NCBI GenBank assembly: GCA_963710135.1
Contig: CAVPYY010000006.1
Location: 124,001 to 188,000, forward strand
From: SG8-30 sp963710135
GTDB taxonomy: Bacteria > Pseudomonadota > Gammaproteobacteria > Steroidobacterales > Steroidobacteraceae
Direction of reading: 5' to 3'
Length of the DNA stretch: 64,000 bases
The position numbers were made by a program, and so were the translations under genes. Below are positions 36,400 to 45,175 of the stretch, piece after piece (positions within the stretch are counted from its first letter, which is position 1; every line of letters begins with the position of its first letter). The notes under the pieces were generated by a model. It was not told the DNA's origin. It did not search any database and worked only from the letters and a program-made list of their open reading frames with translations.

Positions 36400-37833
36400 T
36401 CAGGCGCCGATTTCGCCCATGACCGCCTTGACCTCTAGGAACTCACGCAAGCCATGTTCGCCCCACTCGCGGCCGTTGCCGGATTGCTTGTACCCGCCGA
36501 ATGGCGCGAGATTGTCGAGCGGGGCGCCGTTGAGGTGAACCATCCCTGCGCGCAGGCGCCGGGCGACCGACGCTGCGCGCGCATTGTCGCCGGACCACAC
36601 GTAGGCGGACAGGCCATAGGGGGTGTCGTTGGCGATGCGCACCGCCTCCGCCTCGTCGCCATAGGGAATGACGGCCAGCACCGGCCCGAACACTTCGTCG
36701 CGCGCAATGCTCATGCTGTTCGACACCGCGGAGAACACGGTCGGCCGCGCATACCAGCCCCGCTCGAACCCGGCGGGGCGCCCGGGCCCGCCCGTCACCA
36801 GCCGGGCACCCTCGCCGATGCCGCGCTCGATGCAGGCCTGGACGCGCTCGAATTGCGCCTGCGAGACCAGCGGGCCCATCTGGGTCTGCGGATCGTTCGG
36901 GTCGCCCACCCGCACCTGCTCCGCGACCTGGCGGGCAATCGCTTCCACGGCTTCGAGGCGTGCCGCAGGCACCAGCATGCGCGTGGGCGCATTGCAGGAC
37001 TGGCCGCTGTTCTGCATGACCGCGAGCACGCCGGCCTTGACCGCCCGCTCCAGATCCGCGTCGTCGAGGATGATGTTCGGTGATTTGCCGCCGAGTTCCT
37101 GGTGCACGCGCTTCACGGTCGGCGCCGCGTTACGCGCCACCTCGATGCCCGCCCGGGTCGAGCCGGTAAACGACACCATGTCGACGTCGGGATGCGAAGC
37201 GAGCCGTGCTCCCACGGTCCGGCCGTCGCCGTGCACGAGATTGAAGACACCGGGCGGCACCCCGGCGTCGTCCATGACCTGCGCCCACAGGGCGGCGGAC
37301 AACGGTGCCAGCTCCGACGGTTTCAGCACCATGGTGCACCCCGCCGCGAGCGCCGGCACTACCTTGCAGGCAATCTGGTTGATCGGCCAGTTCCAGGGCG
37401 TGATGAGCGCACAGACGCCTATGGGCTCCAGCACGATCCGGGCACTGCCCGCGGTGGTCTCGAACCGGAAGTGATCGAGCACCTTGAGCATCGCGGCAAC
37501 GTGGCCGGCACCAGAAGGCGCCTGGGCGCGCTGCGCCAGGGTGACTGGTGCCCCCATTTCCAAAGTGATCGCCGCCGCGAGCTCCTGCGAGCGGGCGCTC
37601 AATGCCTGCTTGACGCGCTCGAGCAGCGCAGCCCGCGCCGCAGGCGCCGTGGCGGCGAAGTCCGGGCCCGCCGCGAGCGCCGCGGCGACCGCGCGATCGG
37701 CGTCCGCCACCCCGCCGAGGCTGACGCTGCCGACCACCTCTGCGGTCGCTGGATTGACGATCGGCATGGGCGCGGGTTCGAGCGGCGCGACCCACCGGCC
37801 GCCGATGTAGAAACTGCCCGCGTCTCGACCCAT
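36400..37833 (-). CDS. Aldehyde dehydrogenase family protein
   Basis: A 477-aa NAD(P)-dependent aldehyde dehydrogenase. Visible: Rossmann region ITPWNWPINQIACKVVPALAAG, VLKPSELAPLSA, FTGSTRAGIEVARN, general base Glu246 in HQELGGKSPNIIL, nucleophile Cys280 in QNSGQSCNAPTR, and C-terminal FGGYKQSGNGREWGEHGL. Probably oxidises aldehydes to acids in the adjacent fatty-acid/alcohol pathway. It is first gene of the minus-strand block and divergent from the acyl-CoA dehydrogenase at 37963; the 129-bp gap between them should hold both promoters. Confidence 0.9.
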   Translation of the reverse strand: MGRDAGSFYIGGRWVAPLEPAPMPIVNPATAEVVGSVSLGGVADADRAVAAALAAGPDFAATAPAARAALLERVKQALSARSQELAAAITLEMGAPVTLAQRAQAPSGAGHVAAMLKVLDHFRFETTAGSARIVLEPIGVCALITPWNWPINQIACKVVPALAAGCTMVLKPSELAPLSAALWAQVMDDAGVPPGVFNLVHGDGRTVGARLASHPDVDMVSFTGSTRAGIEVARNAAPTVKRVHQELGGKSPNIILDDADLERAVKAGVLAVMQNSGQSCNAPTRMLVPAARLEAVEAIARQVAEQVRVGDPNDPQTQMGPLVSQAQFERVQACIERGIGEGARLVTGGPGRPAGFERGWYARPTVFSAVSNSMSIARDEVFGPVLAVIPYGDEAEAVRIANDTPYGLSAYVWSGDNARAASVARRLRAGMVHLNGAPLDNLAPFGGYKQSGNGREWGEHGLREFLEVKAVMGEIGA

Positions 37834-37962
37834 GACCGGCTCCTGAGGCTGTGAGCGGGCATTCTACCGCGCGACGCCGGATCAGGGCCTCGCGCCCGCG
37901 CAAACGTCGCGCGCCGGTCCGGAGGTTACAATCGCCGCCTGATGCGCCGCGGAGAGTGACGC

Positions 37963-39756
37963 GTGTTGATTCCCCGACGAGAGCTCGACTTCCAGGTCCA
38001 GCAGGTGCTCGATGCCGCCGGCCTGTGTTCCGCGCCGCGCTTTGGCATGCACGATCAGGAGGTGCTGTCCGGCGTGATCGATTCCGCCTGGCGCATCGCC
38101 GCGGAGCGATTCCTGCCCTTCGCGGCTCGCACCGACGTGGAGGAACCCCACTTCGACGGCGACCGGGTCGAGATGATCCCCGAAACGCGCCAGGCGCTGC
38201 GGGCGCTCAGTGAAGCGGGCTTCGTCGCCGCGCCCTTCGATACCGAGTGGGGCGGGCTGCAGCTTCCGCAAACCGTCACCCAGGCCTGCAGCGCCATCTT
38301 TGCCAGCGCGCACGTCGGCTTTCACGCCTACGCCATGCTGTCCGCCGGTGCCGCGAACCTGATCCTGCACTTCGGCACGGATACCCAGAAGCAGCGCTAT
38401 GCGGTCCCGATGCTGGAAGGTCGCTTCTTCGGGACCATGTGCCTGTCGGAGACGCAGGCGGGTTCATCGTTGACGGACCTGCGCAGCCAGGCGCTGCCGC
38501 AGGCGGACGGGACCTACCGGCTGACCGGCAACAAGATGTGGATCTCTGGCGGAGACCACGACCTGGCGGACAACATCGTGCACCTGGTGCTGGCCAAGGT
38601 CCCCGGCGGGCCGCCGGGCGTGAAGGGCCTGTCGCTGTTCATCGTTCCGCGGCATCACGTCGCGGCCGATGGCCGGCTGGGCGAGCGCAACGACGTCCGC
38701 CTGGTCGGCATCAACCACAAGATGGGCTGGCGGGGCACCGTCAACACCGTGCTCGCCTTCGGCGAGCGCGGCGAGTGCGTAGCCCATCTGGTGGGACGGG
38801 AACACCATGGTCTCGGCTACATGTTCCAGATGATGAACGAGGCGCGCATCGGCGTCGGGATGTGCGCCGTCGGGCTCGGGTTTGCCGGCTATCTGAACGC
38901 CCTGGAGTATGCGCGTGGCCGCCCACAGGGCCGGCCGCTGACTGACAAGGACCCGGCCAGCACACCGGTGCCGATCATCCAGCACCCGGATGTGCGCCGC
39001 ATGCTTCTCGCGCAGAAGGCCTGGGTCGAGGGCGGGCTGGCACTGGTGCTGTACTGCGCGCGGCTGGTCGACGACATGGCGATCTCCGCCGCCGGCACGG
39101 AGCGGGAGCGACTGGCGGACCTGCTGGAACTGCTGACCCCGATCGCCAAGTCCTGGCCGTCCGAGTTCTGCCTGGAGGCCAACAAGCTCGCGATTCAGGT
39201 CCTGGGAGGCTACGGCTATACGCGCGACTACCCGGTCGAGCGACTGTACCGGGACAATCGGCTGAACCACATCCATGAGGGTACCTACGGCATTCACGGG
39301 CTCGACCTGCTGGGCCGCAAGGTGAGCCTGCATGGTGGCGCGGGCTTCGCCGAGCTGGGCCGCCGGGTCGCCGCCACGGCGGCGTCGGCGCGCGACGTGC
39401 CCGTCATCGCGGCGCAGGCGCGGGAACTGGAGGCCGCATGGAGCGACGTGGAGGCGACCACGCGCGCACTCATGGAAGCCGCGCGCGGCGGACCGCCCGA
39501 TGTCGCCCTGGCCAACGCAACGCTGTATCTGGAAGCGGTCGGCCACGTGGTTGTCGCCTGGCGCTGGCTAGCGCTGGCCGAGGCGGCGGCCGCCGCCATG
39601 CAGCATGCGGCGGCGGCGGAGCGGGATTTCTACCAGGGCAAGCTGGACGCCTGCCGCTATTTTTTCCGCTACGAGCTGCCACGTACCGGGCCACAGCTGG
39701 CGCTATTGCGCGCGCTCGACCGGACGACCATCGAGTTTCCGGAGGGCGGCTGGTAG
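37963..39756 (+). CDS. Acyl-CoA dehydrogenase with C-terminal extension
   Basis: A 597-aa acyl-CoA dehydrogenase of the long bacterial (FadE5/DmdC-like) type. Start GTG 37963 has a GGAGA box and gives LIPRRELDFQVQQVL. Signature CLSETQAGSSLTDLRSQALP and the neighbouring MWISGGDHDLADNIVHLVLA form the flavin/substrate region; the C-terminal ACAD domain has QVLGGYGYTRDYPVERLYRDNRLNHIHEGTYGIH at about 405-440, and a further helical domain (about 460-597, acetyl-CoA-dehydrogenase C-terminal type) contains FYQGKLDACRYFFRYELP. It starts fatty-acyl-CoA beta-oxidation. The gene is transcribed alone and away from the ALDH cluster. Confidence 0.88.
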   Translation: MLIPRRELDFQVQQVLDAAGLCSAPRFGMHDQEVLSGVIDSAWRIAAERFLPFAARTDVEEPHFDGDRVEMIPETRQALRALSEAGFVAAPFDTEWGGLQLPQTVTQACSAIFASAHVGFHAYAMLSAGAANLILHFGTDTQKQRYAVPMLEGRFFGTMCLSETQAGSSLTDLRSQALPQADGTYRLTGNKMWISGGDHDLADNIVHLVLAKVPGGPPGVKGLSLFIVPRHHVAADGRLGERNDVRLVGINHKMGWRGTVNTVLAFGERGECVAHLVGREHHGLGYMFQMMNEARIGVGMCAVGLGFAGYLNALEYARGRPQGRPLTDKDPASTPVPIIQHPDVRRMLLAQKAWVEGGLALVLYCARLVDDMAISAAGTERERLADLLELLTPIAKSWPSEFCLEANKLAIQVLGGYGYTRDYPVERLYRDNRLNHIHEGTYGIHGLDLLGRKVSLHGGAGFAELGRRVAATAASARDVPVIAAQARELEAAWSDVEATTRALMEAARGGPPDVALANATLYLEAVGHVVVAWRWLALAEAAAAAMQHAAAAERDFYQGKLDACRYFFRYELPRTGPQLALLRALDRTTIEFPEGGW

Positions 39757-39775
39757 GGCCGGCCGCCGGGCGCGC

Positions 39776-40357
39776 TCAGGGGAACAGCATCTCGCTGCGC
39801 CAGCCGGGACCGTCCCGCAGGAACGCGACCCGTTCGTGCAGCCGGAACGGCTTCTGCTGCCAGAACTCGATGCGCTGCGGCACGATGCGAAAGCCGGACC
39901 AATTTGGCGGGCGCGGCACTTCGCCGACCGGATACTTCAAGACGTACTCGGCGACGCGCTTCTCGAGCTCGAAGCGGCCCCGCATGACCTGCGACTGGCG
40001 GGATGCCCACGCGCCGATGCGCGAATCCCGGGCCCGCGACGCGAAATAGGCGTCCGCCTCGGCATCACTCACCGGTTCGACGCCGCCGTCGACGCGAACC
40101 TGCCGGTTCAGGCTCTTCCAGTGCAGGCACAGCGCCGCGCGCGGATTCTCCCGCAGGTCCATGCCCTTGCGGCTCTCGAGGTTGGTGTAGAACACGAGCC
40201 CGCGTGCATCGATCTGCTTGACGAGCACCATTCGCACCGACGGCGCGCCGCTGGCGTCGGCCGTGGCCAGTGCCGCCGCGTCCGGGTCATTCGGCTCGCT
40301 GGCCGTCGCCTCGGCCAGCCACTCGCGCAGTCGCTGGATCGGGTCGTCGTGCGCCAT
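39776..40357 (-). CDS. pdxH: Pyridoxamine 5'-phosphate oxidase
   Basis: A 193-aa FMN enzyme that makes pyridoxal 5'-phosphate from PNP or PMP. Recognised from SVRMVLVKQIDARGLVFYTN with the FMN-binding ESRKGMDLRENP, ALCLHWKSLNRQVRVDG, and the C-terminal signature PQRIEFWQQKPFRLHERV followed by RLxP-type end WRSEMLFP. The length is close to the short proteobacterial form. It converges on the acyl-CoA dehydrogenase gene (19-bp gap) and follows ald at 14 bp, suggesting co-transcription with ald. Confidence 0.92.
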   Translation of the reverse strand: MAHDDPIQRLREWLAEATASEPNDPDAAALATADASGAPSVRMVLVKQIDARGLVFYTNLESRKGMDLRENPRAALCLHWKSLNRQVRVDGGVEPVSDAEADAYFASRARDSRIGAWASRQSQVMRGRFELEKRVAEYVLKYPVGEVPRPPNWSGFRIVPQRIEFWQQKPFRLHERVAFLRDGPGWRSEMLFP

Positions 40358-40371
40358 GGTCGGTCTTCCGG

Positions 40372-41478
40372 TCAGCCTGCCAGCGGTTGATAAGCGTAGC
40401 CGAGGTCGCGCGCGACGGCCTCGTGGGTGACCGCGCCCGCGTGGACATTGAGGCCGCCGGCGAGACCGGGATCACGGGCCAGGGCCTCACGCCAACCCAG
40501 GGCTGCCAGCGACTTCACGTACGGCAGCGTGGCATTGGTCAGCGCGAACGTGGAGGTGCGCGGCACCGCGCCCGGCATGTTGGTGACGCAGTAATGGATC
40601 ACCCCATCGACCGTATAGGTCGGCTCCGCGTGGGTGGTGGGACGGCTGGTCTCGAAACAGCCTCCCTGGTCGATGGAGATGTCGACCAGCACGCCGCCCT
40701 TCTCCATGCGCGACACCATGCCCCGCGTCACGAGCTTGGGCGCCGCCGCGCCGGCGATCAGGACTGCGCCGATCACCAGGTCGGCCTGCGTGACCAGCCG
40801 CTCGATGGTCTCGACGGTCGAGTACGCGGTCTGGATGGCGTTGCCGAACTGTACGTCGAGCTCCCTGAGCCGCTTCAGCGAGCGATCCACGATGGTGACC
40901 TGGGCGCCCAGGCCGACCGCCATCTGGGCCGCGTTGGTGCCGGACACGCCCCCGCCGAGGATGATGACCCGCGCCGGCTGCACGCCCGGCACGCCGCCGA
41001 GCAGCACGCCGAAGCCACCGTAGGCCTTTTGCAGCGCCGTGGCGCCGACCTGGATCGACATGCGCCCGGCGACCTCGCTCATCGGCGTGAGCAGCGGCAG
41101 GGAGCCGTCGCGGGCGGTGACCGTCTCGTAGGCGATCGCGGTGCAGCCCGAGCTGACCAGCGCAGCGGCCTGCTCCGGGTCGGCGGCCAGGTGCAGGTAG
41201 GTGAACAGCACCTGCCCCTCGCGCAGCATGTGGCACTCCCCGAGCTGCGGCTCCTTGACCTTGACGATCATCTCGGCGGTGTCGAAGACGGCCTTGGCAT
41301 CCGGCAGGATGCGGGCACCAGCGGCGACATACGCGTCGTCGTCGATGCCGATACCGGCGCCGGCGCCGGACTGCACGAGGACCTCGTGTCCGTCGGCGAC
41401 GAGTTCGCGCACCCCCGCCGGAACCAGGCCGACCCGGTACTCGTGAATCTTGATTTCTTTCGGACACCCGATTTTCAT
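40372..41478 (-). CDS. ald: Alanine dehydrogenase
   Basis: A 368-aa NAD-dependent enzyme interconverting alanine and pyruvate plus ammonia. Start ATG 41478 behind GGGGGGAG gives MKIGCPKEIKIHEYRVGLVP, the family N-terminus with Arg and Lys substrate contacts. Further motifs: VKVKEPQLGECHMLREGQVLFTYLHLA, PLLTPMSEVAGRMSIQVGA, the nucleotide fold VIILGGGVSGTNAAQMAVGLGA and VDISIDQGGCFETSRPTTH. It is divergent from an Lrp/AsnC-type regulator 141 bp away, the usual arrangement for Lrp-family control of ald. Confidence 0.93.
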   Translation of the reverse strand: MKIGCPKEIKIHEYRVGLVPAGVRELVADGHEVLVQSGAGAGIGIDDDAYVAAGARILPDAKAVFDTAEMIVKVKEPQLGECHMLREGQVLFTYLHLAADPEQAAALVSSGCTAIAYETVTARDGSLPLLTPMSEVAGRMSIQVGATALQKAYGGFGVLLGGVPGVQPARVIILGGGVSGTNAAQMAVGLGAQVTIVDRSLKRLRELDVQFGNAIQTAYSTVETIERLVTQADLVIGAVLIAGAAAPKLVTRGMVSRMEKGGVLVDISIDQGGCFETSRPTTHAEPTYTVDGVIHYCVTNMPGAVPRTSTFALTNATLPYVKSLAALGWREALARDPGLAGGLNVHAGAVTHEAVARDLGYAYQPLAG

Positions 41479-41584
41479 GGCTCCCCCCGGTGCTGTGTGG
41501 TGCTCCCGCACATACGGTATGCCGGCTGGCCGGGCAGAGCCTTGCGTTGCCATTGCCCGGGCACCCTGTCACGCAAGAATCCTG

Positions 41585-41613
41585 TGTCAAACTCCCTCAT
41601 GACCGCATAGACT
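41585..41613 (+). promoter_or_regulatory. Predicted promoter of the Lrp-type gene
   Basis: A TGTCAA -35 (41585-41590) and TAGACT -10 (41608-41613) are separated by 17 bp. The -10 ends only 6 bp before the ATG at 41620, so transcription would start at or next to the start codon, suggesting a leaderless message. Confidence 0.4.
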
Positions 41614-41619
41614 GGCGTG

Positions 41620-42075
41620 ATGGACAAGACGGACACCGCGATCCTGCGTGAACTGCAGCGCGACGCCAGGCTTTCCAACGTCGAGCTGGCCCAGCGCATC
41701 AACCTGTCGGAGTCGGCGACATTGCGCCGGGTACGCGCCCTCGAGGAAAGCGGCATCATCAGCCGTTACGTCGCGCTGCTCAATGCGCAGAAGGCCGGCT
41801 TCCCCACCAACGTGTTCGTGAACATCACGCTCCATCGCCAGGATCAGAAGGATCTGCTGGCCTTCGAGCAGGCCGTGCGCGGCGTGCCTGAGGTGATGGA
41901 GTGCTACCTGATGACGGGTGAGTCCGACTACCTGGTGCGGGTTGCCTGCCGCGATGCGGCCGACTTCGAGCGCCTGCACAGCCAGCACCTGACGCGGCTG
42001 CCGGGGGTGGCGCGCGTCCAGTCGAGCTTTGCGCTGCGCGTGGTGCGCCGGATGACCGAGTTGCCGATCGACTGA
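41620..42075 (+). CDS. Lrp/AsnC family transcriptional regulator
   Basis: A 151-aa regulator starting MDKTDTAILRELQRDARLS. The helix-turn-helix is NVELAQRINLSESATLRRVRALEESGII (about 20-47). The RAM/AsnC effector domain follows, with VPEVMECYLMTGESDYLVRV containing the conserved glycine-rich ligand loop. An in-frame GTG at 41617 would add one residue. It is divergent from ald, so alanine-responsive activation of ald (as for AldR-type Lrp proteins) is likely but inferred from position. Confidence 0.9.
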   Translation: MDKTDTAILRELQRDARLSNVELAQRINLSESATLRRVRALEESGIISRYVALLNAQKAGFPTNVFVNITLHRQDQKDLLAFEQAVRGVPEVMECYLMTGESDYLVRVACRDAADFERLHSQHLTRLPGVARVQSSFALRVVRRMTELPID

Positions 42076-42145
42076 CCGCACGGGGTGCGCTCGGGGCCGC
42101 GTGGTCGCATACTGGGCGCAGGAATCCGCCAATTGGGACAGTGCC

Positions 42146-43579
42146 ATGGTTGCCGAACGAATCGAGTCCGTCATCGCCGCCACGGATACCGCGACAGTGG
42201 ACGCCGCCTTCGCCTCGCAACGCAAGGCCGCAGGCGCGGAGCCCTACCCCAGCGCCGCGGTTCGTCGGGAGCGGCTCGACCGGCTCGCCGACGCGCTCAC
42301 CCGGCACGAGTCGGCCATCCGCGAGGCGATCTCCGCGGACTTCGGCCACCGCGCACATGAAGAGACACTGCTGCTCGAGCAGTTCGTGAGCATGGAGGGC
42401 ATACGCCACGCGCGGCGCCATCTGCGTGGCTGGATGAAGCCCGAGCGCCGCGCTGTGGCCTGGTGGAGTCTGCCGGCACGCGCGCGCGTGCTGCAGCAGC
42501 CGCTCGGCGTGATCGGCGTCATCGTGCCCTGGAACTACCCGCTGTATCTCGCGGTCGGGCCGATGACCGCCGCGCTGGCGGCGGGCAATCGCGTCATGCT
42601 GAAGATGTCTGAATTCACGCCGCGGTTTGGCGAGCTGTTCGCCCGCATCGTCGCGGAGTCGTTCCGGGCGGACGAGATCTGCGTGCTGAATGGCAGTGTC
42701 GAGGTGGCGCAGCATTTTTCGTCGCTGCCGTTCGATCATCTGCTGTTCACGGGCTCGACCCGGGTCGGCCGCGAGGTGATGCGCCAGGCCGCTGCGAACC
42801 TGACTCCCGTGACCCTGGAGCTCGGCGGCAAGTCGCCGGCCATCGTCACCGCGGACTTCGACCTCGACGAAGCCGCCCGGCGCATCACCCTGGGCAAGCT
42901 GGCGAACGCCGGCCAGACCTGCGTAGCGCCGGACTACGTGCTGGTGCCAGCCGGCAGCGAACAGGCGTTCATCGCCGCCTGCGCGAGGGCCGCGCAGTCC
43001 TACTACCCCACCGTCGTGGACAATCCGCAGTACACCTCGATCGTCAATGATCGCCAGTTCGCGCGCCTGCAGGCCCTGATCGAGGATGCGCGCGGCAAGG
43101 GCGCAACGATACATCCGCTGCATCCCGACGCAACGGCCAAGGAGCGCCGCCGGCTCGTGCCCGTGGCACTGACCGGCGTGACCGATGCCATGCTGGTCAT
43201 GCAGGAAGAGATCTTCGGCCCACTGCTGCCGGTCGTGTCCTACCGGAATCTCGACGAGGCGATCGGCTACGTGAACGCCCGGCCGCGTCCGCTGGCGCTG
43301 TATCACTTTGGCGCTGGCGCGGACCGCGACCGGGTGCTGCGCGAAACCGTCGCCGGCGGAGTGACGGTCAACAACACGCTGTTTCACGTGGCGCAGGACA
43401 ACCTGCCGTTTGGCGGTGTCGGACCGAGCGGCATGGGTCACTACCATGGGGTCGAGGGTTTCCGGACCTTCTCCAAGGCCAAGTCCGTTTTCTATGACGG
43501 CAGGCTGAGCGGCACGGTCCTGCTTCGGCCGCCGTACGGCAAACTGTTCCGGCTGGTCATGCGCGTGCTCTATCGCTGA
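42146..43579 (+). CDS. Coniferyl aldehyde dehydrogenase-type aldehyde dehydrogenase
   Basis: A 477-aa aldehyde dehydrogenase of the subgroup containing CALDH and class 3-like enzymes, with a C-terminal hydrophobic/basic tail (GKLFRLVMRVLYR) after the usual end, suggesting membrane association. Motifs: VIVPWNYPLYLAVGPMTAALAAGN, LLFTGSTRVGREVM, base Glu in LELGGKSPAIV, nucleophile Cys in LANAGQTCVAPDYVLV and FGGVGPSGMGHYHG. ATG 42146 is preferred to the GTG at 42101 because of a GGGA box. Substrate: aromatic or medium/long-chain aldehydes. Followed at 12 bp by a thioesterase gene. Confidence 0.87.
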   Translation: MVAERIESVIAATDTATVDAAFASQRKAAGAEPYPSAAVRRERLDRLADALTRHESAIREAISADFGHRAHEETLLLEQFVSMEGIRHARRHLRGWMKPERRAVAWWSLPARARVLQQPLGVIGVIVPWNYPLYLAVGPMTAALAAGNRVMLKMSEFTPRFGELFARIVAESFRADEICVLNGSVEVAQHFSSLPFDHLLFTGSTRVGREVMRQAAANLTPVTLELGGKSPAIVTADFDLDEAARRITLGKLANAGQTCVAPDYVLVPAGSEQAFIAACARAAQSYYPTVVDNPQYTSIVNDRQFARLQALIEDARGKGATIHPLHPDATAKERRRLVPVALTGVTDAMLVMQEEIFGPLLPVVSYRNLDEAIGYVNARPRPLALYHFGAGADRDRVLRETVAGGVTVNNTLFHVAQDNLPFGGVGPSGMGHYHGVEGFRTFSKAKSVFYDGRLSGTVLLRPPYGKLFRLVMRVLYR

Positions 43580-43591
43580 ACCGCCTGCCGC

Positions 43592-44089
43592 ATGCCGATG
43601 ATCGACTGGGACCTGCCCGAGCCGCACCTGCTGCGCCTCGCCGCCGCCAGCGACGACATCGACGGCTACGGCCACGTCAACAATGCCGTCTACGTGCGTT
43701 GGCTGGATCGCGCGGCCTGGTCGCATTCCGCGGCGCTCGGACTCCCCGCGGAAGCCTGTGCCCGCGGCCGGCGTGGCATGGTGGTGTGGCGCACCCAGAT
43801 CAATTACCTGGCGCCGGTGTTTGCCGGCGATGCTGTCGAGATTGCGACCTGGATCGTGCGCAGCGATGGCCGCTTGCGGGTCGATCGCAGATTCCAGGTT
43901 GTCCGACCCCGCGACGGCGGGACCGTCTTGCGGGCCCTGCTGCACTACGTGTGCATCGATCTGGACAGCGGGCGACCGCGGCGCATGCCGCCGGACTTCG
44001 TGCAGCGCTACCAGCCGCTCGCCGCGACCCGCGCTGCTGTGGCCAGCCAGCCCGAGCCGTTCCGGCCTGGCGTCGAGCCGGAGCGCTGA
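43592..44089 (+). CDS. Acyl-CoA thioesterase (4HBT hotdog family)
   Basis: A 165-aa hotdog-fold thioesterase. The N-terminal motif DIDGYGHVNNAVYVRWLD has the catalytic-region Asp and the GHVNN consensus of the 4-hydroxybenzoyl-CoA thioesterase/YbgC-like group; the central helix and RTQINYLAPVFAGDAVEI strand follow. The last 25 residues are proline- and arginine-rich and outside the fold. Start ATG 43592; ATG 43598 is an alternative. It lies 12 bp behind the aldehyde dehydrogenase and is probably co-transcribed with it. It hydrolyses acyl-CoA; the chain length is unknown. Confidence 0.85.
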   Translation: MPMIDWDLPEPHLLRLAAASDDIDGYGHVNNAVYVRWLDRAAWSHSAALGLPAEACARGRRGMVVWRTQINYLAPVFAGDAVEIATWIVRSDGRLRVDRRFQVVRPRDGGTVLRALLHYVCIDLDSGRPRRMPPDFVQRYQPLAATRAAVASQPEPFRPGVEPER

Positions 44090-44104
44090 GGGCGGCCAGC
44101 CGCC

Positions 44105-44851
44105 TCAACTCATGTGCAGGCCGCCATTCAGGGAGAAATCGGCGCCCGTGGCAAAGGCCGACTCGTCCGAAGCCAGCCAGGCGACGATCGAGGCGATCTC
44201 CTCGGGCTCACCGAGGCGCCCCACCGGAATGGTGGCCACGATCTTTTCGAGCACCTCGGGCTTCACCGCGCGAACCATGTCGGTGCCGATGTAGCCCGGT
44301 GAAACGGTGTTGACGGTGACGCCCTTGGCCGCGACTTCCTGCGCGAGCGCCATGGTGAAGCCGTGGATGCCCGCCTTGGCGGTCGAATAGTTGGTCTGTC
44401 CTCGTTGGCCCTTCTGGCCGTTGACCGAGGAGATGTTGATGATCCGGCCCCAGCCGCGATCCATCATGTCGTCGATCACCTGCTTGGTGACGTGGAACAG
44501 GCTGTTGAGATTCGTCTCGATGACCAGGTGCCACTGTTCGGACGTCATCTTCCGGAAGGACACGTCCCGCGTGATGCCGGCGTTGTTGACCAGCACGTCC
44601 ACCGGGCCGAACTCCGCCTTGACGGCATCGAAAGCCGCCTTGGTCGACTCCCAGTCGGCAACGTTGCCTTCCGATGCATGCACTTCAAAGCCCGCCGCCC
44701 GCATCTCGTCCAGCCAGCGCTGCCGGCGGTGCGACCCCGGGCCACAGCCCGCAATGACGCGGTAGCCCTCCTGGCAAAGCCGCCTGGTGATGGCCGTGCC
44801 GATACCGCCCATGCCGCCCGTTACGTAGGCGACCCTGCCCTTCCCGCCCAT
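44105..44851 (-). CDS. phaB: Acetoacetyl-CoA reductase
   Basis: A 248-aa SDR reducing acetoacetyl-CoA to (R)-3-hydroxybutyryl-CoA for polyhydroxybutyrate. It matches PhaB closely: VTGGMGGIGTAI nucleotide motif, VNNAGITRDVSFRKM, INISSVNGQKGQRGQTNYS with catalytic Ser141/142, Tyr155 and Lys159, and TVNTVSPGYIGTDMV. The GITRD..F.KM and NGQKGQ.GQTNYS signatures separate PhaB from FabG. No phaA or phaC lies in the window. It converges on the thioesterase gene with a 15-bp gap. Confidence 0.9.
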   Translation of the reverse strand: MGGKGRVAYVTGGMGGIGTAITRRLCQEGYRVIAGCGPGSHRRQRWLDEMRAAGFEVHASEGNVADWESTKAAFDAVKAEFGPVDVLVNNAGITRDVSFRKMTSEQWHLVIETNLNSLFHVTKQVIDDMMDRGWGRIINISSVNGQKGQRGQTNYSTAKAGIHGFTMALAQEVAAKGVTVNTVSPGYIGTDMVRAVKPEVLEKIVATIPVGRLGEPEEIASIVAWLASDESAFATGADFSLNGGLHMS

Positions 44852-44945
44852 GAATCCCCCTTGGCGCAGCGACCGTAGAACGCCTGAAGGAAATATCCCA
44901 CCCGCTCACGGCACGCAAGGCGACTTTGGTCTGGCGCTGTGCCGT

Positions 44946-45029
44946 TCAGGGCCCTTTGCGGGATCTGAGCAGGCGCCAGATCGCGATCACCAGCACGATG
45001 AGCAGCAGCAGTTGAAAAGCTCGTGCCAT
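44946..45029 (-). CDS. Putative 27-aa single-pass membrane peptide
   Basis: A short frame with a strong ribosome site (GGAG, 4 nt before ATG 45029) encodes MARAFQ, a leucine/isoleucine/valine-rich helix of about 16 residues, and a basic tail RLLRSRKGP, ending at TGA 44946. It is the only coding candidate in the 268-bp gap between phaB and the cytochrome terminator. The pattern (short N-terminus, one helix, Arg/Lys tail) is that of small inner-membrane proteins; it resembles the N-terminal part of PP0621-like proteins but lacks their cysteines. Expression is unproven. Confidence 0.45.
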   Translation of the reverse strand: MARAFQLLLLIVLVIAIWRLLRSRKGP

Positions 45030-45119
45030 CCGTCTCCGTCCTTCCGCTCTCGCGCCGTGACCCGCGGTCTCGACTGACCCGCCGGGCTTCTGTGGCCGGC
45101 ATCATAGGCGATGCGCACG

Positions 45120-45150
45120 AAAAAAGGCGCCCGCGTCGGACGCGGGCGCC
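45120..45150 (-). terminator. Rho-independent terminator after the octaheme cytochrome
   Basis: On the minus strand a perfect 10-bp stem (GGCGCCCGCG / CGCGGGCGCC, 5-nt loop) is followed by six T. It lies 26 bp after the cytochrome stop codon. Confidence 0.9.
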
Positions 45151-45175
45151 TGCAGCGAGATTGCGAACCTAGCTG

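Noticed and set aside
44821..45105. A 94-codon minus-strand frame upstream of phaB
   Set aside because: No ribosome site, low-complexity charged composition and no domain. The 27-aa membrane peptide in another frame is better supported.
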